64,000 nt of DNA from CAVZMI01 sp050011775 (GCA_050011775.1 JBEKIL010000012.1:1-64000); one strand, 5' to 3'. Positions 45,185 through 53,737 are shown, counted from the stretch's first letter. A program made the numbers and translations. The notes: generated from the letters alone by a model not told the origin.

Positions 45185-47530
45185 TTATTCTTCCGCAAGC
45201 CAGATCTGCGGATCAGGACTCTCACGCTCATCAAGTGCGCTTGTAACATCCCGCGTCATTACTACAATCGTGTCGGGTGAAAATCCGAATAGATCCTCCG
45301 CAGTAAAGATCGCCTGGTAATCAGCTGGTGTGAAAAAGACCTCAAACTTTTCCGAAAGCTCATCAAGACGTTTCAGATAGTATGCCACATTTTCGTCCGG
45401 ACTGCTTGGAATCCATTCTTCGGCAAGCTTGCACTGTTCAAAACCACGCGGATCGGGGTCGGTACCAATAATGTAATATGAGATCCGATCTCCCTTCCGA
45501 TATTTTCCTTCGGCTGCGAGTGCAAGTTCATACGCCGCATGACGATTACGTTTTCCGGTTTCTATATTGCTTTTGTATTCTTCAAGAGAATCTTTGAGCT
45601 GTTCCGTTCGGGCGAAATCGTGAATATCCAACCTATGCTCAATGATATCGTGCCTGAGTGTAGTATAAAGCTTATGCAGCGCCCCGATTTTATTTTGAAG
45701 AAGACAGTCAATTGCCTGACTCACATAGTTGCGTGCAAAACGTTCCATGCCGCGTGAAATGAGCGACGAACCGCTAATATCCACTTTATTATCATACCGT
45801 AAAAGGGCATAATTTTTCTTTTTATAGCTGAGCATTTTCTTATAACGTCCTTCAAATAAAAGGTTAATACCTTCTGGGAGCGCTTCAGAAATTTCAGCTA
45901 CAAAAACACGTTCGGATTCTTCTCCCTTCATGCCATATGGAGGTACAAAATAAATGCCATCGGTGTCAACTTCTATGACACGTCCGGCTTTTGTACGGAT
46001 TGCAGCTATCGCAGAGCGAAGAATTTCCCGACCCGTTGTTGTTACTTTATCGGCCTGGGCAAAATCGTTAAATAATCCTCTGCTGTATCCCAAATATCCG
46101 TAGAATGAATTAATGAGAATTTTCAGCGATGATTGCATTGCATCGAGCATTGATCGGTGCTGAGGATCATCGCATTCCTTCATCAAACGTTTTACTTCCA
46201 AACGTCGAGCGGTGAGCTCACTGAGTATCCTGGAGAATACGCCCAAAGCATCGGATGAAGGCGCAATGTTCATTGTCGTCATGATCGAAGGATACAATGA
46301 TTCCACATCGGCATAAACTATAGGTCCTACAACGCCGGTCACCAGGATATCCGTATATCCTCCTGTCGTCTGTGAACCTTCTCGGCGGAGTGGAATTGAA
46401 TGTCGTTGACGAAGGTATTCACGGAGCAATAGCATTTCGATTTTTGCCGCTGATCCGAGTCGTGAAACCAGACCATAATTTGCCGGCAGCATTTGTGTAA
46501 GATAGAATGTCGTCTGTGAAAGATGTTCACTTAATTTGCGGGTTTCACGGATATCGTCTTGGGCATATTTCATGACGATTTCAGGATCGTGATCCCAATA
46601 CCAAGAAATGCGGTTCCCACGAAGATAGATGCGATCTGATGAAGCGAAGCCAAAGAATTGTGCGGCATATTTCAGACTGTAGCTTTCCATTACTCTTTTT
46701 GATGCATCGTACGACTGGATAAGATGCATGGTATCGATAATATGCCTGCCGTGAATTTCATAGCCCGACGGCTCGCTTTCGCGTTCAGTGTGGGTTCTGC
46801 GGGGAGAGAACGAACGGGGCGCGCTTTCGTCGCGCCCGATTCCGAATTCAATATGATGCAGATCGCATCGCCGGAGAATATAGGTGAGATCAAAGCCAAA
46901 TATGTTATGTCCTTCGATGATATCGGGATCTCGATCCCGGATGATCGTGATCAGCTCGTTCAGCATTTTCTCTTCGGAAAGCTGTTGTCCGTTTATCAGA
47001 TATTCCCATCCCGTAGAATCTGCTAATGCAATAAGGATAATACGGTCTTCCTCACGAGCGGCATTGCTGAATCCTGCCAGAGAATATGTTTCGATATCGA
47101 TTTGCATTCGTCGAAGATCTGTAAATTCCATCCCTTTGAAGAGAGTTCGTCCGCTTTGCATAAGAAATTGTGTCGTGGGATCGGCAATGAAATGAATGAG
47201 GTCGGTATCGGTATAGGTTTTCAATGGGGCTTGTAGCTCCCGTGCGGCATTCCGGAGTACACAACGCATGGCTTCCCAGGTATCCGACCATTTCATGCAG
47301 GCGACGAGGTGCCTGTAATAATTCGAGCCGGAGAGTTCCTTCAACCAATGCTTTGCCTCGAATCCATCAATGTAATGTCCGTCGGCAAGATAGAAGAAAG
47401 GATAGAAATCGACTGTTTCACACCTCACCTGATCGGCCTGGCGATAATAGACGTTCATCTTTGAATCGCCTGCCGGATGGACAGCAACGATTCTTTCATC
47501 AGTGTTATGTCCATAGAGGAGTGGATCCAT
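45185..47530 (-). CDS. Family B DNA polymerase
   Basis: 781 aa, close to E. coli Pol II in length. The 3'-5' exonuclease motifs are complete: Exo I 'DIETYS' (D145, E147), Exo II 'GHNIFGFDL' (D214) and Exo III 'YAQDD' (~322-326). The polymerase motifs are complete: A 'YADVESLYPSIM' (D408), B 'KILINSFYGYLG' (470-481) and C 'EVDTDGIY' (D522, D524). No intein or truncation. Such an enzyme is not the replicative polymerase here (dnaE is at 33 kb); a repair or restart role as for PolB is inferred. No Shine-Dalgarno before the ATG. Confidence 0.9.
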   Translation of the reverse strand: MDPLLYGHNTDERIVAVHPAGDSKMNVYYRQADQVRCETVDFYPFFYLADGHYIDGFEAKHWLKELSGSNYYRHLVACMKWSDTWEAMRCVLRNAARELQAPLKTYTDTDLIHFIADPTTQFLMQSGRTLFKGMEFTDLRRMQIDIETYSLAGFSNAAREEDRIILIALADSTGWEYLINGQQLSEEKMLNELITIIRDRDPDIIEGHNIFGFDLTYILRRCDLHHIEFGIGRDESAPRSFSPRRTHTERESEPSGYEIHGRHIIDTMHLIQSYDASKRVMESYSLKYAAQFFGFASSDRIYLRGNRISWYWDHDPEIVMKYAQDDIRETRKLSEHLSQTTFYLTQMLPANYGLVSRLGSAAKIEMLLLREYLRQRHSIPLRREGSQTTGGYTDILVTGVVGPIVYADVESLYPSIMTTMNIAPSSDALGVFSRILSELTARRLEVKRLMKECDDPQHRSMLDAMQSSLKILINSFYGYLGYSRGLFNDFAQADKVTTTGREILRSAIAAIRTKAGRVIEVDTDGIYFVPPYGMKGEESERVFVAEISEALPEGINLLFEGRYKKMLSYKKKNYALLRYDNKVDISGSSLISRGMERFARNYVSQAIDCLLQNKIGALHKLYTTLRHDIIEHRLDIHDFARTEQLKDSLEEYKSNIETGKRNRHAAYELALAAEGKYRKGDRISYYIIGTDPDPRGFEQCKLAEEWIPSSPDENVAYYLKRLDELSEKFEVFFTPADYQAIFTAEDLFGFSPDTIVVMTRDVTSALDERESPDPQIWLAEE

Positions 47531-47571
47531 ACGTCACGGTCGTCAAGTTGACGATAAGAGCTATATACAAC

Positions 47572-47597
47572 ACGCCCCGGGAGAATCACCGGGGCGT
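47572..47597 (-). terminator. Hairpin downstream of the slipin gene
   Basis: Perfect 9-bp stem ACGCCCCGG/CCGGGGCGT with an 8-base loop, seven bases past the slipin stop codon. A T-rich stretch is weak, so it may be a Rho-independent terminator of low strength or a stabilising 3' hairpin. Confidence 0.55.
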
Positions 47598-47603
47598 TTA
47601 ACG

Positions 47604-48371
47604 TTATTTCTTATTGTCCTTTTCTTTAGCTATAAACGGGGTCAATAAATCGATCGGGATAGGGAAAATGGTCGTCGAATTATTTTCAGATGCCACCTCA
47701 ACGAGCGTCTGCAGATATCGCAATTGAATCGCCGTCGGGTATTCACCAATGACCTTAGCAGCCTGAGAGAGTTTTTCAGAGGCCTGCAATTCTCCTTCGG
47801 CGTTAATAACCTTTGCGCGTCGTTCACGCTCGGCTTCGGCCTGACGGGCCATCGCACGCTGCATCTCCTGCGGAAGATCGATATGCTTCAATTCGACATT
47901 CGAGACCTTGATGCCCCACGGTTCCGTTGACCGGTCGATGATAACCTGTAATTCCCGATTGATCTTCTCACGCTCTGAAAGAAGATCGTCGAGCTGCATT
48001 TGACCGAGGATACTCCGTAGTGTCGTCTGAGAAATCTGTGATGTCGCAAAAAGGAAATTTTCTACTTCTACGATTGCCTTGACAGGATCAATCACTCGGA
48101 AATAGACCACTGCACTTACTTTCAACGTGACATTATCCCGCGTGATGACGTCCTGGGGTGGAACATCCATGACTACCGTGCGGAGGCTGACCTTAACCAT
48201 CCGATCAATTCCCGGCCAGAGTAAAATTAAGCCGGGGCCTTTTGCAGCAATGAGACGACCGAGTCGAAAAATAACTGCCCGTTCGTACTCTCGTAATATT
48301 TTGATCGCATTGGCGATAATGATCAGAACGAAAAAGGCAACAACGAACATTCCGAATACTGTACCTTCCAT
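47604..48371 (-). CDS. Slipin (stomatin/SPFH family)
   Basis: 255 aa. One N-terminal membrane helix (~5-25), then an SPFH domain ('EYERAVIFRLGRL', 'VKVSLRTVVMDVPPQDVITRDNV') and a C-terminal coiled coil ('AMARQAEAERERRAKVINAEGE'). Good Shine-Dalgarno 'aaaggag'. It pairs with NfeD directly upstream, the usual partnership in membrane-microdomain organisation. Confidence 0.92.
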   Translation of the reverse strand: MEGTVFGMFVVAFFVLIIIANAIKILREYERAVIFRLGRLIAAKGPGLILLWPGIDRMVKVSLRTVVMDVPPQDVITRDNVTLKVSAVVYFRVIDPVKAIVEVENFLFATSQISQTTLRSILGQMQLDDLLSEREKINRELQVIIDRSTEPWGIKVSNVELKHIDLPQEMQRAMARQAEAERERRAKVINAEGELQASEKLSQAAKVIGEYPTAIQLRYLQTLVEVASENNSTTIFPIPIDLLTPFIAKEKDNKK

Positions 48372-48392
48372 GAATAACTCCTTTCAGAAAGA

Positions 48393-49733
48393 TTAGTGTT
48401 GCTGTGGAACAACCGTTAATACAAGATCTTTTACGACCGTGACCTTTACTTGAGCCCCTTCACCAATAGGCGGAGAATCAGTTCGAGCAAACCAGAGTTC
48501 ACCATGAATTTGTATCCTGCCGTCAGGGTCGAGGCGTGTCATGACTGTACCGATTTCGCCGATAAGGCCCTCTGCTCCCGTTGTCGGTTTACGAAGTTGA
48601 GCTCTCAAGCCCAAACCAATGATAAACAGGAAAAAGAGAACTGTAAAGATGATAGTCGGAATAAGAACTTGCCATGAGATCGAAAGAAACTCCATACCAG
48701 GCTCCGTTTCAATAAGCATTAGCGATCCAAGAATAAGCGATATTATTCCTCCAATTGCCAGAAGGCCGTGGCTTACAATTTTAATTTCAGCTATAAATAG
48801 AATGATGGAAAACACTATAAGTCCGAGTCCGGCGTAATTTACAGGTAATGTATGAAGTGAATAAAAGGCCAAGATCAGACTAATCACACCTACGATTCCT
48901 GGAAAGATCGATCCGGGGTTGTAGAGTTCAAATAAGAGTCCGTAGAATCCCAGCATCAAAAATATGTATGCAAAGTTTGGATTCGAGAGGAGATCCAGAA
49001 ATTTCTGCCTCCAATTCATCTCATGTATAATTTCGACTGCTCCTGCTGTTTGGAGAACATGTTCATGGCCGTTCACATCGATCTTACGGCCGTTGATCGA
49101 GTCCAGCAATGATTTTCGATCGCGGGCTATCAGGTCGATGATGTTTTTCTGAAATGCCTCGGTTTCTGTAATTGACAGACTTTTTCGAACAGCATCCTCG
49201 GCCCAGGCGATATTACGATGCCGTTTTTCAGCGATAGTGCGTATAAACGCAGCAGCGTCGTTTGTAACTTTTCCCATCATAATTGAATCCGGTTGTTCTC
49301 CTTGACCACCGACCGGATGGGCGGCACCAATATTTGTTCCCGGAGCCATGACAGCAACATGTGCTGCAAGTGTGACAAAAACACCGGCGGAAGCAGCCTG
49401 AGAACCGCTTGGCGCGACATATACAATAATCGGAATCGAAGAAGTGAGAATATCTGTAACAATTACGCGGGTTGATTTCAACAACCCACCGGGTGTATTC
49501 AGTTGGATCAGAATTGCTTCTGCGCCGGATTTTGAAGCATTTTCGATTGCTGAGTGAATATAGTCGGCCGCGGCAGGATTGATCGCTCCGTCGATTCGTA
49601 GGATATAGACAATCGGTTTTTCAGCAAACAGTGAAGAATGAAGTCCAAACAAGAGCATCCAAATAAATATAAGAAATCTGAATGACATGATATGTCTATG
49701 ATACGGTGATAATCTCATGATATTCCAGACCAT
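48393..49733 (-). CDS. NfeD family membrane protease homologue
   Basis: 446 aa. Signal/anchor segment, then a ClpP-like protease domain with 'SQAASAGV' holding the Ser nucleophile (~residue 110) and Lys in the following helix, five to six membrane helices (~250-380), and a C-terminal OB (NfeD) domain ending the protein. The ATG at 49733 has 'gaagg' at proper spacing; ATGs at 49718 and 49688 are possible alternatives. Related proteases cleave the C-terminus of stomatin-like partners. Forms an operon with the slipin. Confidence 0.85.
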   Translation of the reverse strand: MVWNIMRLSPYHRHIMSFRFLIFIWMLLFGLHSSLFAEKPIVYILRIDGAINPAAADYIHSAIENASKSGAEAILIQLNTPGGLLKSTRVIVTDILTSSIPIIVYVAPSGSQAASAGVFVTLAAHVAVMAPGTNIGAAHPVGGQGEQPDSIMMGKVTNDAAAFIRTIAEKRHRNIAWAEDAVRKSLSITETEAFQKNIIDLIARDRKSLLDSINGRKIDVNGHEHVLQTAGAVEIIHEMNWRQKFLDLLSNPNFAYIFLMLGFYGLLFELYNPGSIFPGIVGVISLILAFYSLHTLPVNYAGLGLIVFSIILFIAEIKIVSHGLLAIGGIISLILGSLMLIETEPGMEFLSISWQVLIPTIIFTVLFFLFIIGLGLRAQLRKPTTGAEGLIGEIGTVMTRLDPDGRIQIHGELWFARTDSPPIGEGAQVKVTVVKDLVLTVVPQQH

Positions 49734-49811
49734 CTATTACCTTCGTTTTTAAAAAGATCAGTAAGAAAAGGAACAATGAAAATCTTTTTCATAGCGGAGA
49801 GAGTGGGATTC

Positions 49812-49874
49812 TCCGCCGCATTGGATTGAGCGATGGAGGCGGATCAGCCTCACCGATTTATAATGCGTGGCTGA
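49812..49874. repeat. 63-nt insertion in the T-loop of the split tRNA-Ser
   Basis: The T-loop reads TTC, then 63 unrelated bases, then GAAT (on the minus strand). The insert contains a CCGCC/GGCGG inverted repeat at its 49813-49840 side. Exact ends are uncertain by one or two bases because of shared nucleotides. Confidence 0.55.
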
Positions 49875-49904
49875 GAACCCACGGTTAATATTCATCCGCT
49901 ATCG

Positions 49905-49992
49905 CGGAAGGGGTGGGATTTGAACCCACGTGACGCTTGTGACGCCAACTCGCTTTCCAGGCGAGCCGATTCGACCGCTCTCGCACCCTTCC
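49905..49992 (-). tRNA. tRNA-Ser (GGA), intact, nested in the split tRNA gene
   Basis: 88 nt. Acceptor GGAAGGG/CCCTTCC, discriminator G, anticodon stem CTCGC/GCGAG with loop CTGGAAA, long variable arm with stem TGGCG/CGTCA, T-arm GTGGG-TTCAAAT-CCCAC. Same orientation and same anticodon as the surrounding broken gene but clearly different in sequence, so it is not a simple tandem duplicate. Confidence 0.93.
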
Positions 49993-50049
49993 AATTTTTC
50001 TCGAAATATCCACTCAATTTATTAACTCACACGCTCTCCAGGCGTGCCA

Positions 50050-50076
50050 TCCCGTCCCGATGTCAACGGGACGGGA
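50050..50076. repeat. Palindrome inserted in the D-loop of the split tRNA
   Basis: A perfect 10-bp stem TCCCGTCCCG/CGGGACGGGA with the 7-base loop ATGTCAA. The core is like the GTCCC/GGGAC stems of the repeat family at 54.3-55.5 kb. Confidence 0.7.
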
Positions 50077-50105
50077 CACTCCTGCATCTCTCCGTTTAAT
50101 ACTCG

Positions 50106-50330
50106 CTATCTTTTCTTTAAGATTTTATCAAGCCAGAAGCGACCCGCACCACTCTTCAAGTACCTTTCTCTTTTACGTGCTTCAGATATCGTTGTAAATT
50201 CTTCCTGATGTATTAAAACCCAGGGGATTCCGCGACTAGTGAATGGTGTTTTTCCATGATTATGTTGATAGAGCCGTTGAGAAATTTCATTAATCCTTTG
50301 AAAAAGCTGTTTTTCAGTGAATAATTTTTA
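50106..50330 (-). pseudogene. GIY-YIG endonuclease remnant (C-terminal half)
   Basis: On the minus strand an open frame reads 'RLYQHNHGKT', then 'IPWVLIHQEEF', 'SEARKRERYLKSGAGR' and 'FWLDKILKKR', matching the C-terminal two-thirds of a small GIY-YIG protein. The N-terminal 'VYIL...YIG' strand pair is missing; the upstream frame shows 'TEKQLFQRI' instead. It lies 12 bases from the 5' end of the split tRNA-Ser. A hairpin (AAAAGCAA/TTGCTTTT, 50353-50374) sits just beyond. Confidence 0.65.
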
Positions 50331-50419
50331 TAAATATACTAACTCTCATCAGGAAAAGCAATTCCTTGCTTTTTCTTGCACTTTTTCGTAGTATCATTTC
50401 GATAATACAATAATAGTTT

Positions 50420-50794
50420 ATGCCCAAGCGCAAAGTACTGATCATCGACGATATACCACAGATTGTCCAACTACTAAAATTTTATGTTCAAAAAGCTGGA
50501 TATGATGCTGTTGTTGCTACAAATGGGTGGGAGGGGCTCCAGCAGGTTACAACCGAACAACCGGATGTAGTACTGGTCGATGCAATGATGCCTGAAATGG
50601 ATGGATTTGAATTTATCGAACGTTTCCGGAAGCTCTCTGGGCCCAATACTGCCAAAATAATAATGGTAACTACATTGAGTGGCGACGAGTTTCGGTCGCG
50701 CGCAATAAATGTTGGAGCGGATGATTTTATCACAAAACCTGTTACAGAAGAAATGATTCGCAATAAAATTGAATCGCTGCTTGGACCATCGTGA
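50420..50794 (+). CDS. Single-domain response regulator (CheY-like), first
   Basis: 124 aa receiver only. Acidic pocket 'IIDDIP', phospho-acceptor Asp in 'VLVDAMMPEMDG' (~54), Thr in 'MVTTLSG' (~85) and Lys in 'FITKPV' (~106). No output domain. Seven bases before the Hpt gene, so it is the first member of a three-gene phosphorelay operon. Confidence 0.92.
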   Translation: MPKRKVLIIDDIPQIVQLLKFYVQKAGYDAVVATNGWEGLQQVTTEQPDVVLVDAMMPEMDGFEFIERFRKLSGPNTAKIIMVTTLSGDEFRSRAINVGADDFITKPVTEEMIRNKIESLLGPS

Positions 50795-50800
50795 TTTACT

Positions 50801-51088
50801 ATGACTGATACCGTCAATGAAGATGAGTTTCTTCGACAGCTCACTAAGGATTTTCTTCGTGATATGTTGAATCAATTAAATTCTCTCGATTCAAAAATAA
50901 AAGGCCGTGAGGCCAATAATATTACAGTTTTTGGCCATACCCTTAAAGGAAGCGGCGCAATGTTCGGTTTTCCAGAAATATCAAAACTTGGCATACAATT
51001 AGAAGAAGAGGCAAGGGCCGAATACTGGGAAGGAGTACGGGATACAACAAATAAACTCATTAAAGTTATTGAGAATCTTCTCCGATAA
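50801..51088 (+). CDS. Histidine phosphotransfer (Hpt) domain protein
   Basis: 95 aa, a single four-helix Hpt domain. The phospho-His is in 'FGHTLKGSGAMFGFPE' (about residue 48), matching the Hpt consensus 'H.LKGS...G'. It would shuttle phosphate between receivers. Located between two stand-alone receivers with no histidine kinase in the window. Confidence 0.9.
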   Translation: MTDTVNEDEFLRQLTKDFLRDMLNQLNSLDSKIKGREANNITVFGHTLKGSGAMFGFPEISKLGIQLEEEARAEYWEGVRDTTNKLIKVIENLLR

Positions 51089-51096
51089 TATATTAT

Positions 51097-51474
51097 ATGG
51101 CAACTACAATTCTTATTGCAGAAGATGAAGTTCATATCATGACTCTCATCAAATTCAAGTTGAGAGATGCAGGATATACGGTCATACCTGCCGACGACGG
51201 AAAGAAAGCGCTTGAGCTTACACAGACACTACATCCCGATCTCATCCTTCTGGATGTGATGATGCCATACCTGAATGGATACGAAGTTTTCGATATTCTC
51301 AGGAAAGATGAAGATACAAAAAACATACCCATCATCATGCTCACTGCAAAAGGTTTTCAACACGAAATTGACGAGGGAATGGCACGAGGAGCCGAGGATT
51401 ACATTATAAAACCGTTCAGTCCGAACGATTTAATAGCACGCGTGCAAGCTGTCCTGGCTCGTAAACAAAAATAA
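51097..51474 (+). CDS. Single-domain response regulator (CheY-like), second
   Basis: 125 aa receiver only. 'IAEDEVHIM' acidic pocket, phospho-Asp in 'LILLDVMMPYLNGYEV' (~54), 'IIMLTAKG' (Thr) and 'YIIKPFSPNDLIARV' (Lys). Closer to the PhoB/DivK type than the first receiver. Eight bases after the Hpt gene. Confidence 0.92.
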   Translation: MATTILIAEDEVHIMTLIKFKLRDAGYTVIPADDGKKALELTQTLHPDLILLDVMMPYLNGYEVFDILRKDEDTKNIPIIMLTAKGFQHEIDEGMARGAEDYIIKPFSPNDLIARVQAVLARKQK

Positions 51475-51587
51475 TATGTTTTCGTTTTCCTGGAGAATTG
51501 AAAAAATCTTACAAATATTTTTTAGATAAATAAACTGAACGATATCATGAATCATTATTGAATTACTATATCTTACAGGAGGGTGCA

Positions 51588-53690
51588 ATGAGAATCGGTA
51601 AAGTGATAGGAATATTCATAATTCTTTTTGCTTTTATAATTCTTTTCCAGAGCTGCAAAAAAAGTGAAAGTTCAACAGGGCCCAATGATCAAACCGTCAC
51701 TCTTGGGACCCTAACAATCAGTCCTACCGGAGTTATTGTAAATACCTACACGACTCTTATTATCCGCCTCAATGTTCCGGCAGGAATTCAGCTTTCAGAT
51801 TCGCTTGTCCAGGTTGTAAAGCTGGATGCCAACGGAAATTCAACCGGCACTATCGGAGAATTGGCTGATAACGGCAATCTTTATAATGCCGACGAAATAA
51901 TGGGCGACAACATATACAGCGGTAAAGTTACTATTAATGAATCACAAGCTGGAACAATAACCCTTGCTGCTCAGGCAAAAATCAAGAGTGGGGATCAAAT
52001 AGTCGATAAACAATCGGAAACCGCGTCGATTCAAGTTTATACGCAATTGACTTCCGGAGAATTAAACGACGTACTGAATACTCAATCAAATGCAGCAACA
52101 CAATTGAATCAATACCTTGCCGGAAACGTTCAGAATCTCGATAATGCTATGAGTCAATTGACAACATGGCTGAACTCAAAAGCCGAAGTTCAATCTGCAA
52201 CCCTGAGTGGATCCACAAGCATAGATATTCAATACAAAAACGGATTGAACGGAGAAATAATTGTATCGGTTGAAGATGCCAGCGGCGGTGTAACGCGCGG
52301 CGGTTCAGTTGTCGGTAGTGATGAGAGAAGATCAAAGAAGAGCATACCTCTGAGCAAACAGACCGTTGGTACTACAATAACCCCAAGTAATATGATAAGG
52401 AAAGTATCCAACTACACAAGCGAACCGGATCCAAAATTAATCGGAAATAGGAACGTTTTGATTTACGCTCCTTTCGAAGCGGCATTTGCACCAAACAATG
52501 AAGGTCCGGGTGTAAAAAGTATTTTACAAGATTCCAGTTCTGGATTTGAGATCGATTACTACAGTAATCAGAATGCCACTGTTGCAGTTTTGAATAACTT
52601 GACGAACTACGGGTTGGTCATATTGGCAACGCACGGTTCCGGAGGCAATTCATTTTTAACCGGAGAAATTGTCGATACAAACGCAACAGCTTATAAGGAT
52701 TCCTATAAGGCTCTTTTAAAAGCTAATAAACTTAAAATTTCTCTGAATCTTGTCATTGCTAATAACGGCGGCGTAAAAACGAGAGCTAATGTTTACGGTG
52801 TGAAGGCAGCATTTATTTCCGATATTGCTGGTACTTTCCCGAACAGCGTTATCTTGAACAATTCATGCGAAAGTACAAAAAGCGCCGACTTGCAGAATGC
52901 TTTCATCGGCAAAGGGGCAAAGACATATTACGGATATGATAAAATTGTAAGCAGCGGTTTCTGTGTTACAAATGCAGATACACTTGTGAAAAGACTGGCT
53001 AAAGATATGAAGACTACCGGCGAATCATTCATGGCCGGCAGCGACCCCGGTTCGCATCATGCAACCTTCCAGATTAAAGGTGAAAACGATATCCGCTATC
53101 CGGATGATCTGATCAATGGAGATTTTGAATTCGGAAAACTGCAAGGCTGGACAAAATCGGGGGACGGAAGGGTCATCAGCAAACTCGGCAGTCAAAGTCC
53201 TACAGGCGGAAAATATATGGGAATTATTTCTACGGGTCTCGGTTATACGACCACTACCGGAAAAATCTTTCAAACGTTCACCATCCGACAAAATCAATCT
53301 TCATTGACGGTAAAATGGAATTTCTTGTCGGAAGAGTTCCTGGAATATATCAATTCTTCTTATATGGATTATTACACGATAACAATCAAAGAAGCCGATG
53401 GAACGGAAACGGAATTACTAAGGAAAAACATTGACGATATCGCTTCTGATTTCGGTGCACAAAAATTTAACAAGCAGCCCGACGAAGTACCACAACCGGG
53501 CGACCTTGTTTATGTTTCCCCCGGAATTGTCTTCGATAAAGGTGATGTATATATGACCGGTTGGCAGACCGATATATTCAATGTGAGTGCGTTTAAAGGA
53601 AAACGCATTACCCTCATACTGGCCGCCGGAGATGTTGGTGATAGTATTTATGATACCGCAATCTTACTTGACGATATTACAGTACAATAA
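51588..53690 (+). CDS. Lipoprotein with CHAT/gingipain-like caspase-fold domain
   Basis: 700 aa from ATG 51588 with 'aggaggg' upstream; an in-frame start at 51558 is rejected. Lipobox 'LFQSC' (C23). Residues ~40-150 form an Ig-like beta domain; 150-260 is Gln/Asn-rich helical. Around 280-470 a caspase-like fold is suggested by 'LVILATHGSGG' (H349) and 'VILNNSCEST' (C427), the His-Cys dyad order of clan CD peptidases (CHAT, C25 gingipain). The last ~180 residues from 'NGDFEFGKLQGWTKSG' to 'ILLDDITVQ' are a jelly-roll carbohydrate or choice-of-anchor domain. Protease activity is inferred, not shown. Confidence 0.6.
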   Translation: MRIGKVIGIFIILFAFIILFQSCKKSESSTGPNDQTVTLGTLTISPTGVIVNTYTTLIIRLNVPAGIQLSDSLVQVVKLDANGNSTGTIGELADNGNLYNADEIMGDNIYSGKVTINESQAGTITLAAQAKIKSGDQIVDKQSETASIQVYTQLTSGELNDVLNTQSNAATQLNQYLAGNVQNLDNAMSQLTTWLNSKAEVQSATLSGSTSIDIQYKNGLNGEIIVSVEDASGGVTRGGSVVGSDERRSKKSIPLSKQTVGTTITPSNMIRKVSNYTSEPDPKLIGNRNVLIYAPFEAAFAPNNEGPGVKSILQDSSSGFEIDYYSNQNATVAVLNNLTNYGLVILATHGSGGNSFLTGEIVDTNATAYKDSYKALLKANKLKISLNLVIANNGGVKTRANVYGVKAAFISDIAGTFPNSVILNNSCESTKSADLQNAFIGKGAKTYYGYDKIVSSGFCVTNADTLVKRLAKDMKTTGESFMAGSDPGSHHATFQIKGENDIRYPDDLINGDFEFGKLQGWTKSGDGRVISKLGSQSPTGGKYMGIISTGLGYTTTTGKIFQTFTIRQNQSSLTVKWNFLSEEFLEYINSSYMDYYTITIKEADGTETELLRKNIDDIASDFGAQKFNKQPDEVPQPGDLVYVSPGIVFDKGDVYMTGWQTDIFNVSAFKGKRITLILAAGDVGDSIYDTAILLDDITVQ

Positions 53691-53699
53691 CAAAGACTT

Positions 53700-53727
53700 G
53701 AGGATGGGCTTCTAAAAGCCCATCCTC
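53700..53727 (+). terminator. Perfect 12-bp hairpin after the caspase-like gene
   Basis: GAGGATGGGCTT/AAGCCCATCCTC with a CTAA loop, nine bases past the stop codon. No T-run follows, so it may be a Rho-independent terminator of imperfect type or a 3' stabiliser. Confidence 0.55.
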
Positions 53728-53737
53728 TACGTTAATA

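Larger units (their letters stand above)
49795..50093 (-). pseudogene. tRNA-Ser(GGA)-like gene split by three insertions
   Basis: On the minus strand the pieces of one class II serine tRNA can be read in order. The acceptor is GGAGAGA (50087-50093) and TCTCTCC (49796-49802), a perfect 7 bp with discriminator G at 49795. The anticodon arm is CACGC-CTGGAGA-GCGTG (50030-50046), anticodon GGA. The variable-arm stem is GTTAATA/TATTAAC (50020-50026 and 49884-49890), a perfect 7 bp. The T-arm is GTGGG/CCCAC. Three interruptions occur: a palindrome at 50050-50076 in the D-loop, 129 nt in the variable loop (49891-50019) that contains an intact tRNA-Ser, and 63 nt in the T-loop (49812-49874). Base 37 is G rather than A. 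The locus is 299 nt long and unlikely to give a working tRNA. Confidence 0.75.

Noticed and set aside
49795..50093. Intron-bearing functional tRNA
   Set aside because: Bacterial tRNA introns are group I introns in the anticodon loop; none of the three inserts is there and none shows a group I core. Pseudogene is simpler, though not proven.
50353..50374. AAAAGCAA/TTGCTTTT hairpin as terminator of a gene
   Set aside because: No plus-strand gene precedes it and on the minus strand only a remnant follows; it may be chance in AT-rich DNA.
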